In this document: piece after piece, positions 7,404-12,635 of the stretch | Position numbering within the stretch: position 1 is the stretch's first letter | Layout: every line of letters begins with the position of its first letter | Assembly: GCA_021848555.1 (NCBI GenBank) | Contig: JAJZUN010000029.1 | Location: 1-13,270, forward strand | DNA: 13,270 bases | Reading direction: 5' to 3' | Source: Pseudomonadota bacterium | GTDB lineage: Bacteria > Pseudomonadota > Gammaproteobacteria > Burkholderiales > SG8-39 | Position numbers and translations under genes: made by a program | The notes under the pieces: model-generated | Database searches by the model: none | What the model saw: only the letters and a program-made list of their open reading frames with translations | What the model was told of the DNA's origin: nothing

Positions 7404-7724
7404 TTACAAGTCCATCCAGGCGCGCAGCGAAGCGCCGATCTGATCCAATTCGTCAGCGGTCACCGCTCCGATCCGGTTCGACAGCTTGTCGAGCGGCAGC
7501 GTCATCACCTTGTCGATCATGACTTGCGAGGGTTTCTCCAGGCCGTTTCCCTTGGACGGCTGCAGCGTCACCCGAAGCCGTGAATCCACTAATGTCGAGG
7601 TCAGCAAGCACAGCGTGACCGAAGGTGGATTGCGGTTGAACACGTTGGACTGGACGATAACGGCCGGTCGTACCTTGCCCACAAAGCTGGGCGGATTTAC
7701 GTAGTAGAGATCGCCCCGCTTCAC
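7404..7724 (-). CDS. mazF: MazF/PemK-family toxin (mRNA interferase)
   Basis: A 106-residue protein with the MazF/PemK/CcdB fold signatures. The N-terminus MKRGDLYYV leads to GKVRPAVIVQS (16-26) with the conserved Arg19-Pro20. CLLTSTLVDS (39-48) holds the conserved threonine/serine pair of the active site, and GLEKPSQVMIDKVMTL (61-76) matches the dimer-core segment. Family members cut mRNA at short sequences and stop growth when the unstable antitoxin is lost. The start is GTG at 7722-7724, overlapping the antitoxin TGA by two bases as GTGA, so translation is coupled with antitoxin first, the usual arrangement. It lies inside the tRNA-Arg repeat-bounded unit. No terminator was seen after the stop. 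The family call is firm; the cleavage site is unknown. Confidence 0.9.
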   Translation of the reverse strand: MKRGDLYYVNPPSFVGKVRPAVIVQSNVFNRNPPSVTLCLLTSTLVDSRLRVTLQPSKGNGLEKPSQVMIDKVMTLPLDKLSNRIGAVTADELDQIGASLRAWMDL

Positions 7725-7933
7725 GCGGGCCAGGCGATGAAATCCGCCCAGTCGTCGCCTTTGTCGGCTTTGCGAATTGCGGCGAGTTCCACGGCTGGAT
7801 CGAAACGCGGGCGCAGCGGCAACGCTCGCAGCGCGGCGATGGCCTTACCCTCTCGGGTGAGTTTCACGGGCCTGCCGGCTTGCAGATCGCGCAGCGCGGC
7901 GCGCGTGATTCGGGATGCGTCTACGGTAGCCAT
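7721..7933 (-). CDS. Phd/YefM-like antitoxin
   Basis: This 70-residue protein should neutralise the adjacent MazF-like toxin and repress their shared promoter. The N-terminal part (VDASRITRAALRDLQAG, then RPVKLTREGKAIAALRALP) follows the Phd/prevent-host-death pattern: a helix, then a strand-turn giving the paired-dimer DNA-binding fold. The C-terminal third is charged and ends DDWADFIAWPA, as expected of a flexible toxin-binding tail. The ATG at 7931-7933 is chosen because the -10 TATAAT ends only 7 nt upstream. An in-frame ATG three codons earlier (7940-7942) would lie at the edge of that element. MazF toxins more often pair with AbrB-type MazE, so a Phd-like partner is a mixed pairing. The assignment is by motif only. 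Confidence 0.75.
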   Translation of the reverse strand: MATVDASRITRAALRDLQAGRPVKLTREGKAIAALRALPLRPRFDPAVELAAIRKADKGDDWADFIAWPA

Positions 7934-7940
7934 GGATAAC

Positions 7941-7970
7941 ATTATAGCGCCGTCAAGGAGACGGTGCGAA
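7941..7970 (-). promoter_or_regulatory. Toxin-antitoxin promoter with embedded operator-like dyad
   Basis: On the minus strand the -10 is a perfect TATAAT (7946-7941) and the -35 is TTCGCA (7970-7965, 4 of 6), with an 18-bp spacer. The spacer contains CCGTC-N5-GACGG (7950-7964), an inverted repeat well placed for repression by the antitoxin. A second small dyad, ATAA-CA-TTAT (7936-7945), overlaps the -10. Transcription should start at or one base before the antitoxin ATG, giving a leaderless mRNA; no Shine-Dalgarno precedes the ATG. Confidence 0.6.
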
Positions 7971-8193
7971 ATCGAGCAGCGCCAGGTTCGACGATGCGCG
8001 CCGGCCGCCATCGCCAGAAATGGCGATAGGATCCTAACCACTGGGGAGTAACGGCTTTGAGTGACCAGCCAGGCTGTGGATGATTTGTGACACGGCCAGT
8101 GACACGGGCCGCAAAAAGCGTCAAAACCACGCCGCTGTTAGCGTCTGACGCCAAGGGAGCGAATATGAGACTTAGCGCCTTTTCGCGGCTGAG
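7947..8193. other. Non-coding remainder of the mini-island
   Basis: No convincing gene is seen here. Visible small structures are a perfect 7-bp hairpin with GAAA loop (8010-8027, arms ATCGCCA/TGGCGAT), a 9-bp direct repeat GTGACACGG at 8087-8095 and 8099-8107, and a 10-nt match (7983-7992) to the start of the tRNA-derived repeat. A minus-strand open frame of about 70 codons spans 7942-8154 but overlaps the toxin-antitoxin promoter and has no recognisable motif. This is where an integrase relic would be looked for. Confidence 0.5.
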
Positions 8194-8222
8194 CAGGTTC
8201 GACTCCTGTCGGGCGCGCCAAT
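8194..8222 (+). repeat. Right direct repeat (attR-like tRNA-Arg 3' fragment)
   Basis: An exact 29-bp copy of 7295-7323 containing most of the T arm, the 3' acceptor strand and CCA of tRNA-Arg. The rest of a tRNA is absent upstream, so it is not a functional tRNA gene. Confidence 0.85.
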
Positions 8223-8261
8223 ACCTTAAATTCGAGCCCCTTTCGCTGCCGCAGCGGGCAT

Positions 8262-8275
8262 TTGATGTGGATCAA
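8262..8275 (+). promoter_or_regulatory. Perfect FNR/Anr box upstream of the Bug-family gene
   Basis: TTGAT-GTGG-ATCAA is an exact match to the FNR/Anr consensus TTGAT-N4-ATCAA. A -10-like TAGCAT (8297-8302, 4 of 6) lies downstream so that the box is centred about 40.5 bp before the inferred start near 8309, the position of an FNR-activated class II promoter. This predicts raised expression of the binding protein at low oxygen. The box is seen directly; the regulator is inferred. Confidence 0.72.
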
Positions 8276-8330
8276 TCACGCCGCCGCCGCCCGCGCTAGC
8301 ATCTGCGCACCCTAAACGAGGAGAGGAAGC

Positions 8331-9302
8331 ATGGCCCTGAAACCTATCTTGCGCATCGCCCTGCTGGCCCTGCTGGCGAGCGGCGCGCAGGCGCAGAACT
8401 ACCCCACCAAGCCGATCACCATGGTCGTGCCTTTTTCCGCCGGCGGACCGACCGACACGCTCGGGCGCACCATTGCCCAGGCGATGACGGTGGCGCTCAA
8501 GCAGACGGTGATGATCGAGAACGTGGGCGGCGCCGGCGGCAACATAGGGGTCGAAAGAGTCGCCAAGGCGCGACCCGACGGCTACACCGTACTGCTGCAT
8601 CACATCGGCATGTCCACCAGTCCGGCGCTGTATCGCAAGCTCAACTACAACCCGCTTAACGACTTCGAGTACATCGGCATGGTGGCCGACGTGCCGATGA
8701 CGCTGATCGCGAGGGAAAAATTCCCGGCCAAGGATTTCAAGGAGCTTCTGACCTATGTGAAAGCGAACAAGGACAAGGTCACGCTTGCCAACGCCGGCCT
8801 GGGCGCGGCCTCGCATCTGTGCGGTTTGCTGTTCATGACCGCGATCGACACCGACCTGACCACCGTGCCGTACAAGGGCACGGCCCCGGCGATGAACGAC
8901 ATTCTGGGCGGCCAGGTGGACTTGTTGTGCGACCAGACCACCAACACCACGGGGCAGATCAAGAACGGCAAAGTCAAGGTCTACGGCGTGACCACCAAGG
9001 TTCGCGTGCCTTCGCTGAAGGATATTCCCACACTGCAGGAACAGGGCCTGAAGGGGTTCGAGGTGGTGGTGTGGCACGGCATTTATGCGCCGAAAGGCAC
9101 GCCCAAGCCGGCGCTAGATGCGCTGGTCGCGGGGCTGCAGGCCGCGCTCAAGGATGCCAACGTCAAGCTGCGGCTCGCCGAACTGGGCACCGAGCCGGTG
9201 GCGCAGAATCGCGCCACCCCGGAGGCACTCAAGGCGCATCTCAAGGCCGAGATCGAAAAATGGGGTCCGGTGATCAAGAAAGCCGGGCAGTACGCCGACT
9301 GA
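8331..9302 (+). CDS. Bug/TctC-family tripartite tricarboxylate transporter substrate-binding protein
   Basis: A 323-residue periplasmic solute-binding protein. A signal peptide covers about residues 1-21 (LRIALLALLASGAQAQ, cleavage likely near AQA). The mature start YPTKPITMVVPFSAGGPTDTLGR is the hallmark of the Bug family, whose conserved loops bind a carboxylate through main-chain contacts. GGAGGNIGVERVAKARPDGYT follows, and YKGTAPAMNDILGGQVDLLCDQ marks the second domain. These proteins deliver dicarboxylates, tricarboxylates or aromatic acids to TctAB permeases or act as sensors. No tctA/tctB lies nearby, so it is an orphan, as is common in betaproteobacteria. A strong AGGAGAGG ribosome site precedes the ATG. 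The ligand cannot be predicted. An FNR/Anr box upstream suggests oxygen-dependent control. Confidence 0.93.
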   Translation: MALKPILRIALLALLASGAQAQNYPTKPITMVVPFSAGGPTDTLGRTIAQAMTVALKQTVMIENVGGAGGNIGVERVAKARPDGYTVLLHHIGMSTSPALYRKLNYNPLNDFEYIGMVADVPMTLIAREKFPAKDFKELLTYVKANKDKVTLANAGLGAASHLCGLLFMTAIDTDLTTVPYKGTAPAMNDILGGQVDLLCDQTTNTTGQIKNGKVKVYGVTTKVRVPSLKDIPTLQEQGLKGFEVVVWHGIYAPKGTPKPALDALVAGLQAALKDANVKLRLAELGTEPVAQNRATPEALKAHLKAEIEKWGPVIKKAGQYAD

Positions 9303-9303
9303 A

Positions 9304-9327
9304 AACCGGCGGCGCGCTGCGCCGGTT
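9304..9327. terminator. Hairpin between convergent Bug gene and pgm
   Basis: Perfect 8-bp arms AACCGGCG (9304-9311) and CGCCGGTT (9320-9327) enclose an 8-nt loop in the 24-bp gap between the two stop codons. On the minus strand it is followed by only a short T run (TTTTC), and on the plus strand by none. It probably ends pgm transcription and may serve both genes. Confidence 0.55.
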
Positions 9328-10964
9328 CAGCCGCGCAGCGCCCTGTTTACGATGTCCTGCGCCTGCCTCACGATTTCCCCAAGGTGCGCGGCGCTGGTGA
9401 AGCTCTCGGCGTACAGCTTGTAAATGTCCTCGGTGCCGGAGGGCCGTGCGGCGAACCAGCCTGCCGCCGTGGTCACTTTCAGGCCGCCTATGGGTGCATC
9501 GTTGCCGGGGGCGCGGATGAGCTTGGCGGTGATGGCGTCGCCGGCGAGTTCCGCGGCCTGGATGCTGTCGGCGCTGAGCCGCTTGAACGCGGCCTTCTGC
9601 GCCGGCGTGGCGGGCGCGTCGACGCGCACGTAATGCGGGCTGCCGTACTGCGCTGCCAGATCGAGGTAATAGCGTCCCGGGTCCCTGCCCGTCGTTGCGG
9701 TGATCTCCGCGGCGAGCAGGCCGAGGATGATGCCGTCCTTGTCGGTGGTCCAGGCCGAGCCGTCGCGGCGCAGAAAACTCGCGCCGGCGCTTTCCTCGCC
9801 GCCAAAACAGAATCCGCCGTCCAGCAGCCCCGCCGAAAACCACTTGAAGCCCACCGGCACTTCGACCAGGCGGCGCGCGAGGCCCGCGACCACGCGATCG
9901 ATCAGCGCGCTCGACACCAGGGTCTTGCCCACCGCCGCCGTCAGCGGCCACTGCGGGCGATGGGTCAGCAGGTAATGGATGGCGACCGCCAGATAATGGT
10001 TGGGGTTCATCAGCCCTGCCGAGGGCGTGACGATGCCGTGGCGGTCGACGTCGGCGTCGTTGCCCCAGGCGATGTCGAAGCGCTGCTTGAGCCCGACCAG
10101 GCTCGCCATGGCGTAGGGGCTGGAGCAGTCCATGCGAATCCTGCCGTCGTGGTCCAGAGTCATGAAGCCGAAAGCGGGATCGACCCGGGGATTGACCAGT
10201 TCTATGTCGAAGCCGTAATGCGCCGCGATCGGTTTCCAGTAGTCGACCGCCGCGCCGCCCAGCGGATCGACGCCGATTTTCAGCTTCGCCGCCCGTATGG
10301 CTTCCATGTCGATCACACTGCCCAGGTCGGCGATATAGGGCGCGGCAAAATCCTCCTCGCGCGTGCTGGCGGCAGCCAGCGCCTGGGCGTAGGGCAAACG
10401 CCTCACCGCGCCGGTGCCTTGCGCGAGCAGGGCGTTCGCGCGCTGCTCGATCCAGCCGGTAACGTCGGTGTCCGCGGGGCCGCCGTTGGGCGGGTTGTAT
10501 TTGATCCCGCCGTCCGCCGGCGGATTGTGCGAAGGGGTGATCACCAAACCGTCCGCGCGCGCCGCGCCATGCTCCCGGTTGTGCACCAGGATTGCGCGCG
10601 AGATCACAGGGGTAGGCGTATAGCCGCGATTAAGCTGAATGTGAGTGCGTACTCCATTGGCTGCCAGCACCTCCAGCGCAGTATCTTGGGCCGGCCCGGA
10701 CAAGGCATGCGTATCCATGCCCAGGAACAGCGGACCGGCGATCCCGTTCCGGCTGCGGTAGTCGCACACCGCCTGCACGATGGCGAGGATGTGGGCCTCG
10801 TTGAAGCTGCGCTTGAGCGCGCTGCCGCGGTGCCCGCTGGTGCCGAAAGCCACGCGCTGCGCGGGATCGTTCGGGTCCGGCAGGTCGCGATAAGCGCGCA
10901 GCAGCGCCGGCACGTCGATCAGCGCACTAGCAGGAGCCGGCTTGCCGGCGAGGGGGTGGACCAT
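9327..10964 (-). CDS. pgm: Phosphoglucomutase (alpha-D-glucose phosphate-specific)
   Basis: A 545-residue enzyme interconverting glucose-1-phosphate and glucose-6-phosphate, linking glycolysis to glycogen and envelope sugar synthesis. The length and the N-terminal [10 protein letters not shown] (41-50) match the long Pgm type of E. coli, not the shorter PgmA/AlgC type. The phosphorylated Ser145 lies in ITPSHNPP. The magnesium loop is DADVDRHG (303-310). The sugar-specificity loop is [10 protein letters not shown] (388-397), and the phosphate loop is RPSGTED (507-513). The ATG at 10962-10964 has an AGGA ribosome site six bases upstream. It stands alone between a convergent Bug gene and the divergent hemerythrin operon. 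Confidence 0.96.
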   Translation of the reverse strand: MVHPLAGKPAPASALIDVPALLRAYRDLPDPNDPAQRVAFGTSGHRGSALKRSFNEAHILAIVQAVCDYRSRNGIAGPLFLGMDTHALSGPAQDTALEVLAANGVRTHIQLNRGYTPTPVISRAILVHNREHGAARADGLVITPSHNPPADGGIKYNPPNGGPADTDVTGWIEQRANALLAQGTGAVRRLPYAQALAAASTREEDFAAPYIADLGSVIDMEAIRAAKLKIGVDPLGGAAVDYWKPIAAHYGFDIELVNPRVDPAFGFMTLDHDGRIRMDCSSPYAMASLVGLKQRFDIAWGNDADVDRHGIVTPSAGLMNPNHYLAVAIHYLLTHRPQWPLTAAVGKTLVSSALIDRVVAGLARRLVEVPVGFKWFSAGLLDGGFCFGGEESAGASFLRRDGSAWTTDKDGIILGLLAAEITATTGRDPGRYYLDLAAQYGSPHYVRVDAPATPAQKAAFKRLSADSIQAAELAGDAITAKLIRAPGNDAPIGGLKVTTAAGWFAARPSGTEDIYKLYAESFTSAAHLGEIVRQAQDIVNRALRG

Positions 10965-11053
10965 GATTTTTCCTAAGCCGGATCTCGTGCTATTGTCGCC
11001 AAATGCGCGGCCCAGCGCCAGCGCATCAGCGCCCCGGGAGACCCGCGGGCCGT

Positions 11054-11067
11054 TTGACCTGGATCAA
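11054..11067 (+). promoter_or_regulatory. FNR/Anr-type box upstream of the hemerythrin operon
   Basis: TTGAC-CTGG-ATCAA matches the FNR/Anr consensus at 9 of 10 positions. A -10-like CACAAT (11090-11095, 4 of 6) places the box centre at -41.5 from the inferred start near 11102, the classic class II activator position. The flanking bases (TTTGA..TGGATCAA) match the box upstream of the Bug gene. It predicts induction of the hemerythrin cluster when oxygen falls. Confidence 0.65.
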
Positions 11068-11173
11068 GCGAGCCCGCGTCCTGCGGACACACAATGCGCA
11101 GAGCAAGCCCGCGGGAAATTGCGCGGCGACCATTCCATCGGCCGCGCTGCCCCGCGCAACGCGGGATGAAAAG

Positions 11174-11572
11174 ATGCAGTGGAAAGACGAGTATGCCATC
11201 GGCATACACGAAATAGACAGCCAGCACCGAACCCTGTTCGAGTTCATCACGGAATTTGAGGAAGCGGTCGCGGGAAAAGTGCATTGGAACACGGTTCAGC
11301 CGCTGATCGTGCGTGCGCGGGAGTTCGTGAAATTCCACTTCGCGGTGGAAGAATCCCTGATGCAGATAGTTAATTATCCCCAGTTCATCCCGCACCGCGC
11401 CGAGCATCGCTACGTGCTGCAGCAGTTTACCGCGCTCGAACAGCGGGTGCTGCGCCAGGAGATGAAAGGCGAGTTGCTGCCGCTGTTGAGTTCCTGGCTG
11501 GTGCATCACATGAACGAGAGCGACAAGCCATTTGGTCAATTCGCAATGAACGCAACCCGGAGCACAGCATGA
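11174..11572 (+). CDS. Bacteriohemerythrin
   Basis: A 132-residue four-helix protein binding O2 at a non-haem di-iron site. All seven canonical ligands are present with the right spacing: His18 (DSQH), His55 and Glu59 (FHFAVEE), His74 and His78 (HRAEH), His112 and Asp117 (HHMNESD). The N-terminus MQWKDEYAIGIHEID matches the family well, so I start at ATG 11174 instead of an open extension reaching back to 11003, which would run over the promoter region. Single-domain bacteriohemerythrins are thought to store, deliver or sense oxygen, mainly in microaerobic bacteria. The stop TGA overlaps the next gene's ATG (ATGA), so the two are coupled. An FNR/Anr-type box lies upstream. Confidence 0.93.
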   Translation: MQWKDEYAIGIHEIDSQHRTLFEFITEFEEAVAGKVHWNTVQPLIVRAREFVKFHFAVEESLMQIVNYPQFIPHRAEHRYVLQQFTALEQRVLRQEMKGELLPLLSSWLVHHMNESDKPFGQFAMNATRSTA

Positions 11573-12141
11573 ACGCCATCAGTCGTTTCCCCGTACCCAA
11601 GCTCGAAGACCTGCCGCAGGACATCCGCGAGCGCATTGTCGCGGTGCAGGAAAAATCCGGTTTCGTGCCCAATGTGTTCCTCGCGCTCGCGCACCGTCCG
11701 GACGAATTCCGCGCGTTCTTTGCGTATCACGACGCGCTGATGGAAAAGCAAAGCGGCATCACCAAGGCCGAGCGCGAAATGATCGTGGTCGCCACCTCCG
11801 GCGCCAACCAGTGCCAGTACTGCGTGGTCGCGCACGGCGCGATCCTGCGCATCCGCGCCAAGAACCCGCTGATCGCCGACCAGGTGGCGGTCAACTACCG
11901 CAAGGCCGACATCACGCCCAAGCAGCGCGCCATGCTCGACTTCGCCATGAAGACCGCGCTCGAGCCCTGGACCATAGGCGACGCCGACTTCGACACCCTG
12001 CGCGGCCATGGCTATACCGACGAGGACATCTGGGACATCGGCGGCGTCGCCTCGTTTTTCGCGCTGTCCAACCGCATGGCCAACCTGACCAACATGCGGC
12101 CCAACGACGAGTTCTACACCCTGGGCCGCGAGCGGCGCTGA
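11569..12141 (+). CDS. AhpD-like / carboxymuconolactone decarboxylase-family peroxidase-related protein
   Basis: A 190-residue protein of the AhpD/CMD superfamily. It has the complete redox motif Glu-x11-Cys-x2-Cys-x3-His: Glu70, Cys82, Cys85 and His89 within EREMIVVATSGANQCQYC and the bases that follow. In AhpD this set gives peroxidase or disulfide-reductase activity. The N-terminal segment (RFPVPKLEDLPQDIRERI, then GFVPNVFLALAHRPDEFRAFF) fits the uncharacterised peroxidase-related subgroup and not true AhpD. It is coupled to bacteriohemerythrin by an ATGA overlap, so it may remove peroxide or repair thiols when iron-bound oxygen is handled; that link is inference. The next gene follows after 15 bp. 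Confidence 0.88.
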   Translation: MNAISRFPVPKLEDLPQDIRERIVAVQEKSGFVPNVFLALAHRPDEFRAFFAYHDALMEKQSGITKAEREMIVVATSGANQCQYCVVAHGAILRIRAKNPLIADQVAVNYRKADITPKQRAMLDFAMKTALEPWTIGDADFDTLRGHGYTDEDIWDIGGVASFFALSNRMANLTNMRPNDEFYTLGRERR

Positions 12142-12156
12142 TCCGGGGCGGCGCCG

Positions 12157-12564
12157 ATGCGCATCCTGCTGGTCTGGCTGATCAACGCCCTGTCCCTGCT
12201 CGCGGTGTCCTATCTGCTGCCCTCGGTCAGCGTCGACAGCTTCACCATCGCGCTGGTGACGGCGTTGCTGCTCGGACTGGTCAATACCCTGATCCGGCCG
12301 CTGCTGGTGATCGTCACCCTGCCCATCACCGTCCTTACCCTGGGGCTGTTTACCCTGGTGATCAACGGCCTGCTGTTCTGGCTCGTTGCCTCATTCGTCG
12401 AAGGGTTTCGCGTCGGCGGCTTCTGGTCGGCGTTCTGGGGGGCGATCGCCTACAGCGTGATTTCCTCCGTGGCGAGCTGGCTGCTGCTACCGCGGCCGTC
12501 CCCGCCGCCACCGCCGCCACCGCCGCCGCCCGACTATATCGATTCGACGTCGCGCCGGTTGTAG
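12157..12564 (+). CDS. PF04020-type (phage holin 4 / YvlD-like) membrane protein with polyproline tail
   Basis: A 135-residue integral membrane protein with four hydrophobic segments at about 2-22, 30-55, 56-80 and 88-112. The layout and the motif LLGLVNTLIRPLLVIVTLPITVLTLG match the PF04020 family of small bacterial membrane proteins, often labelled holin-like although most are chromosomal and of unknown function. The C-terminus carries ten consecutive prolines followed by a short polar end, facing whichever side the last helix exits. It follows the AhpD-like gene by 15 bp and is probably the last gene of that operon. Its TAG stop (12562-12564) lies inside the GTAG head of a REP-like element. 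No function is proposed. Confidence 0.82.
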   Translation: MRILLVWLINALSLLAVSYLLPSVSVDSFTIALVTALLLGLVNTLIRPLLVIVTLPITVLTLGLFTLVINGLLFWLVASFVEGFRVGGFWSAFWGAIAYSVISSVASWLLLPRPSPPPPPPPPPPDYIDSTSRRL

Positions 12565-12635
12565 GAGGCCCGCCCCCGGGCCGACCGGTGGTCGTAATTG
12601 TGTATCGCTGTCGGGGCGAGGGCGCCCCTCCTACA
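12560..12635. repeat. Inverted pair of REP-like hairpins between convergent genes
   Basis: Copy A (+, 12560-12587) and copy B (-, 12635-12608) both begin TGTAGGAGG and match at 22 of 28 positions. Each folds into a perfect 6-bp stem with a 4-nt loop: GGCCCG/CGGGCC in A and GGGGCG/CGCCCC in B. The two stem differences are compensatory (CC:GG swapped to GG:CC). A GTAG tetranucleotide before a GC-rich palindrome is the plan of REP elements, and a facing pair resembles a BIME. It may also terminate both converging transcripts. Confidence 0.7.

Larger units (their letters stand above)
7295..8222. mobile_element. Putative 899-bp mini-island carrying a toxin-antitoxin pair, inserted at tRNA-Arg
   Basis: Two exact 29-bp copies of the tRNA-Arg 3' end lie 899 bp apart. 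Between them are a Phd-like antitoxin and a MazF-like toxin on the minus strand and about 260 bp with no recognisable gene. No integrase, excisionase or transposase is present. It may be the remnant of a larger island that lost its integrase but kept the addiction module, or a small element moved by an integrase acting in trans. A decayed tandem tRNA duplication is a simpler alternative for the second copy, but only the last third of the tRNA is present and the break lies in the T arm. The repeat is seen directly; mobility is inference. Confidence 0.6.

Noticed and set aside
7941..7957. TTGACG close upstream of TATAAT in the antitoxin promoter
   Set aside because: Only 4 bp separate them, far too close for a sigma-70 promoter. 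TTCGCA with an 18-bp spacer is used instead.
7983..7992. Third partial copy of the tRNA-derived repeat (CAGGTTCGAC)
   Set aside because: Only 10 nt match and similarity does not continue; chance cannot be excluded.
7942..8154. Minus-strand 70-codon open frame upstream of the antitoxin
   Set aside because: No family motif is recognised, it runs through the toxin-antitoxin promoter, and no ribosome site is seen. Listed only as non-coding remainder.
9384..10976. Plus-strand 530-codon open frame opposite pgm
   Set aside because: Low-complexity H/R/G/V-rich composition typical of an antisense shadow in GC-rich DNA; pgm on the other strand is certain.
11003..11173. N-terminal extension of the hemerythrin reading frame
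   Set aside because: It would overlap the FNR/Anr box and -10, is arginine- and proline-rich, and lies outside the conserved hemerythrin fold.
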